A DNA stretch of 64,000 nt from Helichrysum umbraculigerum (lineage: Eukaryota; Streptophyta; Magnoliopsida; Asterales; Asteraceae), in assembly GCA_949592205.1 (NCBI GenBank), contig CATIUR010000002.1, forward strand, positions 7,044,501-7,108,500, written 5' to 3'. A program made the position numbers and the translations under genes. How positions within the stretch are numbered: position 1 is the first letter of the stretch; every line of letters begins with the position of its first letter. The notes under the pieces were generated by a model, which worked only from the letters and a program-made list of their open reading frames with translations, had not been told where the DNA came from and did no database searches. This document shows, piece after piece, positions 44,805 to 57,241 of this stretch.

Positions 44805-45032
44805 AAATCAAGTCGGATCGCCCGCGGCGTATGTTCTCCGATAAGTCATGTCGTTACGATAATAGTAATAGTTTGTGTGGCGATCTATGTTTGCCAATAT
44901 AGTTTTAACTGTTGAGTATACTCGCGGTATAGTTTGATAGTTTGTGTGTTTTGTTTCGTGGTCAGAGTTTCCCAAGTGTTGTGTTCGAATCGACATTCGA
45001 ATAAGACGTATGTTAAATCGTAGCAACAGTTG

Positions 45033-46286
45033 TTAAGACATACCGTTCTTGCCATAGTCCGCAACAGTTTCCGGTGCACGGAGGACGTATGCGCGGCTTC
45101 GCCCCGGTGGGATCGTTGCGATGCGGTTGTTATTGTTTTGATTGTTGTTCCCGGGGTTGTTCTGGTTGTTGTTATTCTGATTGTTGTCGGCGTTATTGAG
45201 TTGGGGGCACTGATTTCGGTAGTGTCCCGGGTCGCCACATCGAAAGCAACCATTGTTTCGTTGCTCGTTGTTCGTGGGATGAGTTCTACAAGCTTCGGTT
45301 CTGTGTCCGAATCGGTTACATTTATCGCAGAAGAAACAATCTCCTTCATGATGTTTTCCGCACTTCCCACACTTGGGCCTGTTACCAAGGTAGGGTTTCT
45401 GTTCAGTGTTGGTGATCGCAGCGAAGGCTCGGGTGTTTCCCGGGTTCCTGTTTTGTTGAACCTGACGGTCGTTACCGTCGTTGTTCCATTTGCGTTTGTT
45501 GTCGCCCGCATCAGTACGGGTAGGTTCTGTTCTTACTGGGATGGTTTTCAAAGTGCCAATCAGAACGGCGTCATCAGTTAAGCTTTGAGCCAGATCAACT
45601 GCGCTCCTAAAGGTAGCGGGTTTGGAGGACATAACCATGTCTCGAATCTGTGGTGCCAAACCCCTGTTGTAACGCTCAATGCGTTTGCTCTCGGGGGTTA
45701 CCATGTGGGGCACCAGGCGTGCAAGCTCCTGGAATCTAGTTGTGTAACCGGAGATATCAGCGCCGATCATCTGAATGTTCCAGAATTCAGTTTCAAGTTT
45801 CTGCATCTCGTTGGGAGGGCAGAATTCCTCCATCAGCATTCGTTTCAAAGTCTCCCATGAGATGGAGTAAGTAGCTGGGCGTCCCATGATTTGTACCTGA
45901 GCGTTCCACCATGTTAGCGCTTTGTCGGCTAGAGTGCAGGTGGCGTATTTCACAATTTTGTCAGCAGCACATTCACTGATGTCGATCACTGACTCTGTTT
46001 TCTCAATCCAATGGACTAGGCCAACGGCCCCTTCAGTCCCGGTAAAGGTACTCGGTTTGCAGGCTTGGAATGTTTTGTATGAACACCCCTGTTGGGTATT
46101 TGCCGGTGTCTCACTGTTGACAGGAGTGGCTCCGCTGTTGTTGGTTGGGTTTTCACGATTTCTGCTAGCCTCGTACTGAGCAATAGCCTCAGCCACGCGG
46201 CGTTCGATTATTTGTTCGGTTGTTTCTGGAGGTACAGGTGGAGAATTTCGTCGACTGTTTCGAGTATTTCTTTGTTTAGGAGGCAT
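45033..46286 (-). CDS. Element E gag (417 aa, intact)
   Basis: ATG at 46286 (MPPKQRNTRNSRRN). Gag core (CSYKTFQACKPSTFTG, GLVHWIEKTESVI, ALTWWNAQVQIM, EFCPPNEMQKLETEFWN), basic linker with N/R-rich stretches, then Cys/His motifs: CGKCGKHHEGDC, CDKCNRFGHRTEAC and CFRCGDPGHYRNQC, so at least two canonical CCHC knuckles that bind RNA. After an N-rich run the frame reads GRSRAYVLRAPETV, where autonomous relatives pass into protease (GRAFVLNAGEA), and stops after KNGMS. The pol deletion therefore lies right behind gag and leaves a complete particle protein. No damage is seen. Confidence 0.93.
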   Translation of the reverse strand: MPPKQRNTRNSRRNSPPVPPETTEQIIERRVAEAIAQYEASRNRENPTNNSGATPVNSETPANTQQGCSYKTFQACKPSTFTGTEGAVGLVHWIEKTESVIDISECAADKIVKYATCTLADKALTWWNAQVQIMGRPATYSISWETLKRMLMEEFCPPNEMQKLETEFWNIQMIGADISGYTTRFQELARLVPHMVTPESKRIERYNRGLAPQIRDMVMSSKPATFRSAVDLAQSLTDDAVLIGTLKTIPVRTEPTRTDAGDNKRKWNNDGNDRQVQQNRNPGNTRAFAAITNTEQKPYLGNRPKCGKCGKHHEGDCFFCDKCNRFGHRTEACRTHPTNNEQRNNGCFRCGDPGHYRNQCPQLNNADNNQNNNNQNNPGNNNQNNNNRIATIPPGRSRAYVLRAPETVADYGKNGMS

Positions 46287-46723
46287 ACTGACGTTCTGCG
46301 ATGAAAAGATGCAGAAGTCAATGCCAATGTAAAATATGTGAGGAGCAAAGTTTCACATATTTCAAGTTTTCGAGTTTCAAGAGAAATTGTCGAATCCCCG
46401 TCACGTATCTTACGACTATGAAACACCCATATGTACTTAGTATAATATAATCACGTTGGCCAGGCGTCATTATATGATGCTAAATACATACTTCTTTTCA
46501 TCAACCGTTTAATCACGATTCGGTTCATATGAGATCAGAGTACAATGAACGAGTCGAAGGTGGTGAACAGTTCACGCGTCTCGAAGTATCGTAGCGATAG
46601 TTTAGATGTATGCAATTGTATGTATGCATGTACGTTCTAGCCAAGGCTATAGTCTAGGTCTCTAGGTTTCTAAGTCACCTAAAGTTTCCTAGTTCGCTAT
46701 AACCAATGTCTCTGATACCAATC

Positions 46724-49596
46724 TGTAACACCCCCAAATTCGTTTAGCGGAAGCGTTTAGTAAAAGTGTTTGGGGTGTCACAATAATAAAGCATGCATAC
46801 GTATCAGAGCTTATGATTACAATAGAACAAAATATATATTAAGATGCCAAAAGAGTTAATTACAAAGTTTACGATATCTCGAATCGTATAAGTTAAAAGT
46901 AGTAAGTTTACAAAAGTAGATTTCTGAAATATAACTAAACCATTTCAGTTATACTAAAGAAATCCATATGTTTCCAAAAGTTGGCATCCTAAGCTTCAAG
47001 GGTCGCCTAATTCTCCATGTGTTGGCGATTCTTACATGCGCAGCTAATTCCCTGAAAAACATAGTAAAAGTCAACAACGAGGTTGAGTGAATTCACAGGT
47101 TTTATGTTTACAGTTCAGTTGTGATAAACCACTGTTGTTTATATCGTATCGTTGGGACGTCACCCAAAGTATAGTTTCTGAAATCAGTTATGTTCTTAAA
47201 TAGTTGTTGTAGGAATGTTCGTATCCTATAAGTTGTAGGAAAGCAGTATCCTGTGTTCAAGTATGTTCTGTAGGATTATACGTATCCAAATCGTATATAT
47301 GTTTCGTTGGGATGTTGCCCAAAATATAGTTCAAGTCATAGTAGGAATGTAAGTATCCTATTAGTTGTTCGTAGGTGTAACACTCCCCTAAGATCCGTAA
47401 CTGGACCACGTACGGCAGTATTACAATCCTAATCGTTTGGTGGGTCCATGTTAGTAGGAAACCCATTGTTTTCAGTAGTGTTACCCATGTCAAGTAGGGA
47501 CTTATCAGTAGTGTTGCCCATGTCAAGTAGGGACTTTTCAGTAGGGTTGCCCATGTCAAGTAGGGACTTATCAGTAGTGATGCCCATGTCAAGTAGGGAC
47601 TTTTCAATAGTGTTGCCCATGTCAAGTAGGGACTTGTCAGTAGAGTTGCCCATGTCAAGTAGGGACTTCATAGTAGTGTTGCCCATGTCATGTAGGGACT
47701 TTTCGGTAGTGTTGCCCATGTCAAGTAGGGACTTTTCGTTACCCAGTCTATTATATAAGGTGTTGCTGGTTATCCTCCAGCGTTCTCAAAATGTTTTCAT
47801 GTATTTACTGCGTTGGTAGTATGTAAGTAATATGTAACACTCACCCTAAGACCCGTAACTGGACCCCGGACGGTCAGTATTACATACTATGTAGAAATCG
47901 TCAGTTTGTTTATCAGTTTACTAGTTCAATGTACTCCACTTGTTTGAGTAAAATAGTATACAACCGTGTTTGTATAAAAGTGCTTGTCTATGTTTTCCAC
48001 CCCTGTTCAAAGCAGTTAAAAACAGTAAAAGTAGGGGCTGTGAACTCACCTGTTGAGTTTAAGTAGTTGTGCGAGTGCTAGCAAACCTAAGCCCAAGTAC
48101 AGTCCGAGATCTCCTAACGTCCTAAACGTATGAGATTTATAAGTATGTGGATGTCTAAGTTAATCATCCATGCTAGTGACTGAACAACCAAGTTATGTTC
48201 AAATTGTTTGTTAAACGTTTACGTTTGTATTTCGTTGTTTGTGAAAATGTATACGACTCGTTGGTAATAGTTTGAAATCATAATTTCAATAAAATAGCGT
48301 GTTTGTACTGTTTGTAAAGTTCACATATAGTATCGGGTGTAAGTATTCGTTATCGGTTAAGTTCGACACTTGGTGTAAAAAGAGTTTGCAAAATTTCTGT
48401 TTTTCTGCGACACAGTATGCGACACTAATATGGTTATGCGACACAATGGTTGTGTCGCATTAAGGGTGCGACACAGAGGCTATACGACACAAGGGTTGTG
48501 TCGCATAGGCGATCGATGCTAATTCAATAGCGACACTAGCGTTGTGTCGTATGAAGTTTACGACACAAGAATGCGACACATGATACGACATAAGATACGA
48601 CATAATACGGTTTTATACGACACAACATGCGACACAAGCGTTGTGTCGCATGGATGGTTTATGCGACACTATATGCGACACAGTCGTTGTGTCGCAAAGA
48701 TGAACACCCAGACAGCAGCAGCGGCTGTCGTGATTTTCCGACCAAAAACCCGATTTTAACCCGTTTTCCGGCCATAAAACCTTGATTTCTTCCATTATAT
48801 AGTTAAAACAAAGTTGTATGTTCAATATTACATCCATATAACACATAAAAACGAGTAAATCTAAGTTTTTAGAAAATTCTTACAATTGCGAATCGGGACC
48901 AAATGAGGAAATAGATGATGATATAGCCTTTGTTAATGTTGTTCCTTAGCTCGAGAGGATTAAGAAAATGTAACTTTTGTGGATTGATTTGCGATTCCGA
49001 AAATTTTGTGGGGATTTGGTTGAGAGAGTTTGTAGGTGTGTTTTTGGTGAGGTTGAAATGAAATGAAAGTAAAGATGGAGATGGGAGGTGGTTTTGTTCC
49101 ACTTTTCATCTCCTGTGTTTTCGTCCCGTGTTTGTTTACCCGATCGTTAAATGTTACATTATTTTAACTAGCATATTTTTAAATTACATATTTTATTATA
49201 TTTTTAATTATGATCTTTTTATGAGTTTTAAATAAATTAAATTATAAGATTTTTAAATCTTTGTTTTATTTTAAGTTTTACAAGTCGACGTTTTGCGTTA
49301 TAATATGATATGTAAATATTATCGACATAATATTAAGTTGTAACTGGCGTTATTTAATAACTTTGTTTTATTAAATAAATTCGTTCACCAACAGTCGTAT
49401 GTTTTGTCGCGTTTGCTCAATTCGTTTCGTATGTAATTACATCTAATTACAAATAAGTAATACTACGCGTATTATCTAGTTGGGCTATGCTAGACTTACC
49501 TCTAAATTGTGTTGTGAATTCACTCAAGTAGGGAATTAGCCTAATAATGCAAGTGATTAACGAAATTAATCGTGTTCAAATTTGTGAGTTGTTACA
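46724..49596 (-). mobile_element. Element E 5' LTR (2873 bp)
   Basis: From TGTAACACCCCCAAATTCG to GTTACA at 49596, followed by ATAAT (49597-49601) and the rest of LTR F. Every sub-feature of the 3' LTR recurs at +4828. Confidence 0.95.
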
Positions 49597-49944
49597 ATAA
49601 TACCCGACCTCAATTATTTTACACACACACTCACACATTTTCAATCTCTCTCGGCTCTCTTCTCTTTGGATCTTCGGATCAGCAAACACAAACAACAACA
49701 CAACACCATAATCATCATCAACACCTTCATCTTGATCATCATCATCATCGTGTTCTTCATCATCATCAACACCTCTCGGTTCCAATTTTTACTAAGTAAG
49801 AACATTCATCAATTCTCGTTAATTTCATGTTTATAATACATTATATTATATGTATTAGCTTTGTATTAAGTTGTTGTAAGCGGAAATAGGATTTAGAACT
49901 GGTTTTGTATGTTTTCTGCACGAACAGATTCGAACCAGACCTTG

Positions 49945-50173
49945 GAATACGGCGTATTCAAGGGAATACGGCGTATTCCCGCCCAGAAAACATTTTTTTC
50001 CCGTGCCTCTTCGGAATACGGCGTATTCAAGGGAATACGGCGTATTCCCCTTCGAAACCAATGAATACGGCGTATTCAAACGAATACGGCGTATTCCCCT
50101 AAAAATCACTGAATCCGGCGTATTCAACCCAATACGGCGTATTCCCCTTGAAACCATCGAATCCGGCGGATTC
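49945..50173 (+). repeat. Cluster of CGGCG-core palindromes in LTR F
   Basis: GAATACGGCGTATTC recurs about seven times (first at 49945-49959), sometimes as AATACGGCGTATT with changed edges or hybrid GAATCCGGCGTATTC, and ends with GAATCCGGCGGATTC at 50159-50173. The hybrids have one arm of each kind. Confidence 0.92.
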
Positions 50174-50799
50174 CCCCGCTATATTTCATGATCCAACGGA
50201 TCAATAAACTAGCCCTGCGAATTCTAGCTAAAACAGAACAAATAAATTTTCGAAAACGTCGAAAACGTCGACGATTTAACAAGTTAAAACAGGGTAGCTT
50301 CTCGATGAAAATTTTATTTTAACGGATCGGGTTCAAATTCGCTCGGTCATTCAAAAACAACCCAATGGTCAAGGCTAAGTACCTTAGCCTATCCAGTTTT
50401 AGGCCATCCGGAGTCATCTAGGGGTCGAAAATGGCATATTTTCAGTTTTCGGACTCGTGCCAAATTTTGTAACTTATGAATTAAAGAGTAACGAATATAA
50501 TGAAACTTCAAATGTAATACAATTCGAATACATTGAACGTAATTAACTTAACGAACAACTAAACAAACGAATTATTACGCGTACACTTACAAATATATAA
50601 TCTCACGTGTTTAGGACACTAGGGGATTACACTTGGAATACGTGCGCACTTTAGGATTGCTTGCTCAACAGGTGAGTCTCACTGCCCCTTTTTACTGTTT
50701 TACTTTGGGGGAGATACATCACTTGTTTACTAAATGTATTGTTACTGAATATACTTGTTTACTGTATGTACTTGTTTACTGAAAGTGATTGTTTACTAA

Positions 50800-51175
50800 G
50801 ATTACTTGAATTACTAAATACATTTACAAATGTATTGTTTTTCAAACATGTTTATTTACTGACTTTAATACAAATACAAAATGTATTATTTTACAAACTA
50901 TAATACAATTACAAAATGTATTATTTTACTGATTTGAATACAAGTACAAAATGTATCTTTTTACCGACTTTAATACCAGTACAAAAGGTATTATTTTACA
51001 AACTATAATACTAGTACAAAATGTATTATTTTACTGATTTGAATACAAGTACAAAATGTATCTTTTTACCGACTTTAATACCAGTACAAAAGGTATTATT
51101 TTACAAACTATAATACAAGTACAAAATGTATTATTTTACCGACTTTAATCCAAATACAATGTATTAATTACCGAC
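50800..51175 (+). repeat. Tandem repeat, about 35-bp unit, in LTR F
   Basis: The unit reads roughly GAATACAAGTACAAAATGTA followed by TNTTTTTACTGACTTT; a block of about 105 bp (three units) is itself duplicated. It sits downstream of the CAG|GTGAGT site, the same relative place as the 8-bp array in H and the 33-bp array in E. Confidence 0.85.
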
Positions 51176-51979
51176 GTATTGCCTTACTGAACTGCATGAG
51201 TTTCTATTTAATCCAATGAAGTCCTCTGATTATAGTCGTCAGTTATAAGATAAGCGCGAATTTTAGTATATGGATCCATATGGGACAGACAATCCCCGCC
51301 TGGGGTGGTAGCTCCACCACGAACCGCACTAGTATAAACAGGCGTTTCTTATTCGTTTGATATGAGTATTTTTGGATTAGTACTCACGGGGGCAAAAACT
51401 ACTGACGTGTTAAGCTTCGACTATAATGGCTCATGACATGGCAATAAATTGACCGACTACACCGACTTTACTATGTTTGTGAAATACTATTTTACTAAAT
51501 TACTACTGTTGTACAATTATGCTTTACTGTTTTACTGATTGTGAATGAATTACTTACTAATTTATTCAAACTGTTTATTACTGTATACTATAAACCTGTG
51601 AGATTCACCAACCTTTTGGTTGACCTTTTTAGTGATGTATTCTCAGGTACTCAGCAACATTAGGGTTGCTCAGTAAGGATGGCCGCAGGATATGCTAAGC
51701 TAGAATGAGTCGCATACATACACCCTTATGAAGATTTTACTCGCATTATCTTTTGTACTTTGGTTATGTATTTAAAATCTTCTAAATCATTTTGCGAACT
51801 CGCTTGTGATGTACTACTTATAACTTAAAACCTTGTATTACTTTTGAAAACTTATGTAATGTAATGTATTATCTAAAACGTCTCATTTAGAGTCGTTTGC
51901 TTGTACTTTGGTGTTTTGATATTTGATTAGTGGCACCCAAAACTCGCTTCCGCAAAGCATTAAATTTGGGGGTGTCACA

Positions 51980-52250
51980 GTTGCCGGAAAATCAATTAGA
52001 AGAAACGATAGTTGTTGTTGGTCGGTAGCTATCGACGGTAGCTGCTATTGGTCAATTAGAAGAAAAGTAGGTTGTTGAAGGTCACCTGAAAATCTATTAG
52101 AAGAAACGTAGGTTGTCAACGATAGTTGCTGTTCGTCGGTAGTTGTTGACGGTAGAGTTTGTTGGCCGGAGGTTGTTGACGGTAGCGGTTGTTGGCCGGA
52201 GATTGTTGACGGTAGAGGATGTTGGCCGGAGGTTGTCGATGGTAGCAGTT
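51980..52250. repeat. Minisatellite, right part of F's target
   Basis: Degenerate GCCGGAAAATCAATTAGAAG units pass into a 30-bp unit (TTGGCCGGAGGTTGTTGACG plus GTAGCGG). The small minus-strand ORF at 52116-52358 (YRQQPPANK repeats) is a product of this array. Confidence 0.8.
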
Positions 52251-52984
52251 GGTGGGCACGTGAAAAACGATTTGATAATGGAACCTAATCAACAACATAG
52301 GTTGAATTCTTAAATGAGGGAGATGGAACACGGAGATGGAGGGGTTTTTTTTAAACACGTGTAAGGTTGAGAATGAATCCCACCATTACTACAATATGAA
52401 CCAATTCTATTTGAACCTTCCCCTTTGGTGCATAGTTATTCTTCATGTGATGTTTAGGGCAATAGAGTCATCTCATTCAACATTTGTGCAATAGCCTCTT
52501 ATCCTCGTATTTCTATGGATATGATTTCAACTTCTCGATGATAGTTTGAGTCATTTCTCCACCGTTTGTATGTTTATCCTTTTATTGTCATTAAGGAGTT
52601 ATAACTACTATTGTAGTCCGTTTGATTGATGTTTCCATTTAAAATTGCCTCAATTTTGAGGACCGATTTTATTGTCATTAAGGAGTTGTAACCACTATTA
52701 AGGAGTTGTAACTAGTCTAATTCTGTTTTAAAATTTTTAAAACTGACTTAACATGATAGACCCCTGCTACCAGTGACCCGTTTAACTTTTGAGTCCCACA
52801 TTTACCTATTTACCTTTATTCATATACACTAAACAAAAACAAAAATAGAATTAAATATTATGCTAGCCCCACACACAAAAACTGACCGAACTTCGGAAAT
52901 GAGACGGAGCCAACCGACGGGCTGTACCGTCGACGTCGGCTCCGTCGGTTAAAACCGACAAGAAGCGAAGCTCCCCGTTGGGAG
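52251..52984. other. Intergenic DNA, no gene seen
   Basis: No coding signal. A GTCGACGTCGGC-rich patch (52905-52980) precedes copy II of the segmental duplication. Confidence 0.45.
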
Positions 52985-54696
52985 TGCTTTTTAGTTGGAG
53001 ATGTATTTTGGCTCCAAAACATCAAATTTGGTGTTTTAGTACATACATTGGAAATGATTAAAATCCTATTCTATGTTTGGCTTGATGGTTTTGGTTCAAA
53101 GGATTTTAACATTAATGTCACTATTACCCTTCATGCAAATTCTACAGTATTATACTCATCATTATTTTTAGCATAATCAGGACTTTATTATTATTAGGGG
53201 TGTTTGGTTTAACTTAGGTTTTTTAGCTTATGTGCTATATAAAAGTCAGAAAAGTGGCGCTTTTGACTTTTTTTAGCTTATCGACCCTTTATATTTTGAG
53301 AAATGTCTAATAAAAACTCATCCAAAAACTTTTAAAAAACTTTTTAGCGGTATCATAATGTAATAAGGTAAAAAACACCGTAAAAAATCAATGCCAAACA
53401 CACTCTATAATTCAACCACAAAACGTAGATATATGAATACAAGAAATAAAAACCAGAATTGATCGGTTGGCACTGATGCTATGTATATTTCAAATTGTCA
53501 TAACATGTTCAAATTGTACAACACATAACCTTTTTTTTTTTTTTTTGATCAATTCATTGAGCACTTGTAAATTCTAAATGAAGACCTATAAACTCGAAAT
53601 GTACACAAACTTGTGATATAACCGAACATAAATACAAAAAGATTAGATCACTTGATTTAATCAATTTAAGATAACAAAATAATATACGAAATTACAATAA
53701 TTTTCCGGATGCAATGATTATTTGACAGTAATCATACGATAGATTATTACCATGTAAGAATTGTTGAGTGTCCAACACCTTCTAATTCTTCAGGTATTCA
53801 TGACCAAGTTTATTCAATACTTTTGTTACACTTTAAATTGTAATGCGTCCAAAGTGCTCCGAAACAGTTTTGAGCACCCATTAAATGCTGTAACAGATGT
53901 TAAGATTCTAATACATTGATAAACTTTGGATGACTCTCAACGGGAATGTCACTCTAAATAAAACCCATCAATAAAACCACACATTGCATTTAACCTTTTC
54001 TAACTTCTAAATCACCATTTTAAACACACATACAACTTTATGTAAAACAAACACAATTCACAAAGAACCAAACATGACACATTTCACTCAGCTCCATGTA
54101 ACAAACTTAATTGATCTAAAAAATGGTTTAGGGGGTGTTAATGATCAGGCCGGCCCGAGAAATTTAATGGCCTCGTGCGATGATAAAACAAGAGGCCCTT
54201 TAGCATGAAATTTATACGGATATCTACGTGATTTTGTGTACCAAATAGCATGTCAAATTGAATAAATCAAACTAATAAATCATTAGAGCTGAAATTAGAA
54301 CTTTTAAGCAAGAATCTCAATAAATAAGATTACTTGCCTATCGGTTACGCTTGATGGCCAAATTCTTCAATTGATTGCAATAATAATAAGAATAACGAAT
54401 ATATTATTATGCTTTGTTGGAGAATTAGGGTGTAATGATAGTTTAGGATAATCTTTAAATCGTGTAAACAGATTAATAAAGTATCGTGTGATAATCATGA
54501 CAAGTAATATGTGAAAGAGATAACTTTGAACTTTCGAAAACTGGAAAAGTTTGAAAGGAATGATTTTGATAGGTTGAAGCTTTCTTAGATGACCTTGTTG
54601 TCAATGAGTTGTTGAAGTAGCAAAAGTGTGAGCCTATTTCTTCATCCTCCTCTAATGCTAAATGCTCAAATACAAATATAGACATATATATATTTA

Positions 54697-55011
54697 GGGT
54701 TAATTGTTTCGTTATGTATTTAACTTTACCTCTTTTACTATTGTATGCAACCAACTTTCAAACGTTCTATTGTATGTATCGAACTTTTCAAAAATGTCTA
54801 TTGTATGTATTGGGTGACTTTTTTGCTGACAAATCAGCGCCACGTCAGCGCCACGTAGGATGACAAATCAGTGCCACGTCAGCAAAAAGGTCATCCAATA
54901 CATACAATAGACATTTTTGAAAAGTTCGATACATACAATAGAACGTTTGAAAGTTTATTGCATACAATAGTAAAAGAGGTAAAGTTAAATACATAACGAA
55001 ACAATTAACCC
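54697..55011. mobile_element. Fold-back MITE, 315 bp, 9-bp target duplication (Mutator-like)
   Basis: Arms of about 130 bp are nearly perfect inverted repeats, starting GGGTTAATTGTTTCGTTATG and ending with the complement. The centre carries CCACGTCAGC three times. TSD ATATATTTA at 54688-54696 and 55012-55020. Copy III (about 57530-57545) has the uninterrupted site. Long arms plus a 9-bp TSD suggest the Mutator superfamily. Confidence 0.85.
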
Positions 55012-55464
55012 ATATATTTAATATAATCATGTTTAAAATTCTGCTTATGTACGACATTTAATTAATTACATCTTCTCCAAACAAAACTATTATTCTTTTA
55101 CTTTATGTTGTCAAAATATAAAAAATCCGACGAATAGTTTAATTGTTAGCTTCGTAAACATACAAGAATCATTATATCCATAAAGGCTATCTTAACTTAT
55201 TAAAAAGAAGTCTTATAGCTATATTTTAACCAATATTAAATCTTAACTTCCTTTAAGCCATATATATTCGATCCATTAGTAGATAAATAATAGGGGACTT
55301 CATCTTTGAAGTTTAAACAAGAACCCGTAAAACATGTAGAGCGGTAAGGGGTTATAATTCTTATACAAGTCACAAAAATCGATTGATTTGGATATTTTTA
55401 CTTTTCTATGCGTGTTATCATAATAATTTAAAAATGTACACTATACATACATGTATAAAAAGAA

Positions 55465-55756
55465 GGGTTTATAGTTTGATTATGTATCGAACTTTGCACA
55501 TTTTACTATTGTATGTATTTAACTTTGAAACCTCCTATTGTATGTAATCAAGTTTTAAAACTATGTATTGTATGTTTTTTCGTGTTTTTGGCTACATAAA
55601 TTGACATATTTTTTGTAAGTTCAATACATACAATAGTAAGTTAAATACACACAAAAGACGGTTTTAAAACTTGAATACATACAATAGGAGTTTAGAAGTT
55701 TGATACATATAATAGCAAAATGTGTAAAGTTCAATGCATAACCAAAATATAAACCC
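55465..55756. mobile_element. Second fold-back MITE, 292 bp
   Basis: Inverted-repeat arms start GGGTTTATAGTTTGATTATG and include TACTATTGTATGTA and ATACATACAATAG, words shared with the MITE at 54697. Flanks TAAAAAGAA and AAAAATGAA agree at 7 of 9 bases. Copy III near 58022 has the empty site. Confidence 0.78.
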
Positions 55757-56040
55757 AAAAATGAACAAACTAAGTTTTATAAGAATAAGTATTTTACCTT
55801 GCATAATGCGTGTGTATAAACGAGTTTAACGGCCAACATATATAAGAATATAACCTTTTTTTTTTGTTCAAGACACAGAAAGAAAGAAATGATCTAGCAT
55901 CAATCAATCGAAATACTTAAATAATGGATAGAATACTTGATAATGATTCATGGGTTTTTTTTTTTTTTTGGGTAAAGTAATGATTCATGGGTTGCAATTA
56001 CGTGTGAGGTACATTAATCTGTTACGCACACTACTGGACT

Positions 56041-56173
56041 CCTCTTATGGGTCGAAAATATAGGTTCTCTCAAAATTATTGGGCCAAGGCCCATTGGTTG
56101 GATATAATTGATTTATTTACCAAAACAAATTTGGACTTGTAAAGTTTTTACTAATTTTCATCTTAGTAACTAG
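56041..56173. other. Spacer between copy II and the hAT-like MITE
   Basis: No feature is seen. Confidence 0.4.
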
Positions 56174-56483
56174 TAGGGGTGCACAAAAAAACCGGTTTCC
56201 ATTACCCGACCCGATTTTAACCCGAAACCGACCCGGTCAAAACCGGTTTTGACCAAAACCGGTTCGGGTTTTCTAGACCCGGCGGTTTGAAACCGGTTTG
56301 GGATATGGGCTTTTGAAACCGGGTCGGGTTGGAAAAACCAAAAAAACCGAAAAAAATAAAAAAAAACCGGTCAACAAACCGGTTCGAGTTGAGTCAAAAC
56401 CGGTTTTTTGACTTTGACCAAAAACCGGTTCGGGTTCCGGGTTCGGGTCGGGTTGGGCTAAAACCGGTTTTTGCACACGACTA
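56174..56483. mobile_element. hAT-like MITE rich in AACCGGTT, 310 bp
   Basis: Ends TAGGGGTGCACAAAAAAACC and, reversed, TAGTCGTGTGCAAAAACC; 8-bp target duplication GTAACTAG at 56166-56173 and 56484-56491. The inside is built of AAACCGGTTT, ACCCGACCC and GGGTCGGGTT words, giving a strongly self-complementary sequence. The ORF on the minus strand is an artefact. Confidence 0.82.
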
Positions 56484-56491
56484 GTAACTAG

Positions 56492-56917
56492 CATCCAAAT
56501 TTAACTAATCATGATTATCGAATTGTAGAGCTCCACCCAAATGGAAATAAATAAAATAAATAATACATGTGTATAATAATAATAAATGACATAATAATAT
56601 TTTAATATTGAAACAAAATCTATAAGTCGATTTATAAAAAGAGTTGATGAGTCTCTATATTATGAAATGAAAAACAAAGAATGGAAATTAAATAAAAGGG
56701 TTATTGCATTTTGTATACTACGTAATATACATATTTGTCCCATAATAAGCAAGAGTTACTCTTTATTGTCAAGGTTTACATAAAAGTGGCAAAATTCGTG
56801 TTGAATGGTAACCGGTAACCTCAAGACGTTTATTTTTTCCCTACGTGGCTTTAAATTAAATATCCATTTTTTAATTTATATATCGACGTGGAAAGATTAA
56901 TTCCCGTTCTAGTACTC
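56492..56917. other. AT-rich spacer, no gene seen
   Basis: Nothing recognisable between the hAT-like MITE and copy III. Confidence 0.45.
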
Positions 56918-57241
56918 AAATTAGAACCTTTAAGGCAAAAATCTCAATAAATAAGATTACGTACCTATTGGTTACACTTGATGGCCAAATTCTTCGATTG
57001 ATTGCAATAATAATAAATATAACGAATATATTATTATGTTTTGTTAGGGAATTAGGGTGTAATGATAATCTATGATAATCTTTAAATCGTAACAAATCAA
57101 TAAAGTATCATATATGTGATAATCATGACAATTAATATGTGAAAGAGAGAACTTCCAAGTTCGGAAAACTGGAAAATTTTGAAAGGAATGATTTTAATAA
57201 GTTGAAGCTTTCTTAGATGACTTGTCATCAATAAGTTATTG

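Larger units (their letters stand above)
44769..46723 (-). mobile_element. Element E internal region: gag only (non-autonomous, TR-GAG type)
   Basis: The whole internal region is 1955 bp: initiator-Met-type PBS (TGGTATCAGAGAC, 46708-46720), about 420 bp leader, an intact gag, then about 260 bp without pol similarity and the polypurine tract. No protease, RT or integrase remains. With near-identical LTRs and an exact TSD, E must have moved recently using enzymes from another element. Confidence 0.92.
41410..51979 (+). mobile_element. Solo LTR 'F' (about 2.86 kb) interrupted by element E
   Basis: Pieces 41410-41895 and 49602-51979. Starts TGTGACACCCGG, ends GGGGGTGTCACA, flanked by target duplication GTTGC (41405-41409, 51980-51984). 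No internal region, so it is a solo LTR. Plus orientation from layout: promoter-like motif (CGATCGGGTACGCAAACACG, 41830-41849), leader with CAACAAC and CATCATCAT, GTAAG site at 49796, palindromes 49945-50173, CAG|GTGAGT at 50671/50672, tandem repeats, then an acceptor-like TTCTCAG near 51647. Its start is closely related to LTR H. Confidence 0.92.
52985..56040 (+). repeat. Segmental duplication copy II
   Basis: The left half (52985-54540) matches copy I (9884-10080 joined to 35945-37442). The right half (54295-56030) matches copy III (56918-58420). It holds the two fold-back MITEs that copy III lacks and lacks the LINE-like unit and SINE fragment of copy I. No gene is found in it. Confidence 0.85.

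Noticed and set aside
52116..52358. Repetitive protein YRQQPPANK
   Set aside because: Direct translation of a 30-bp minisatellite.
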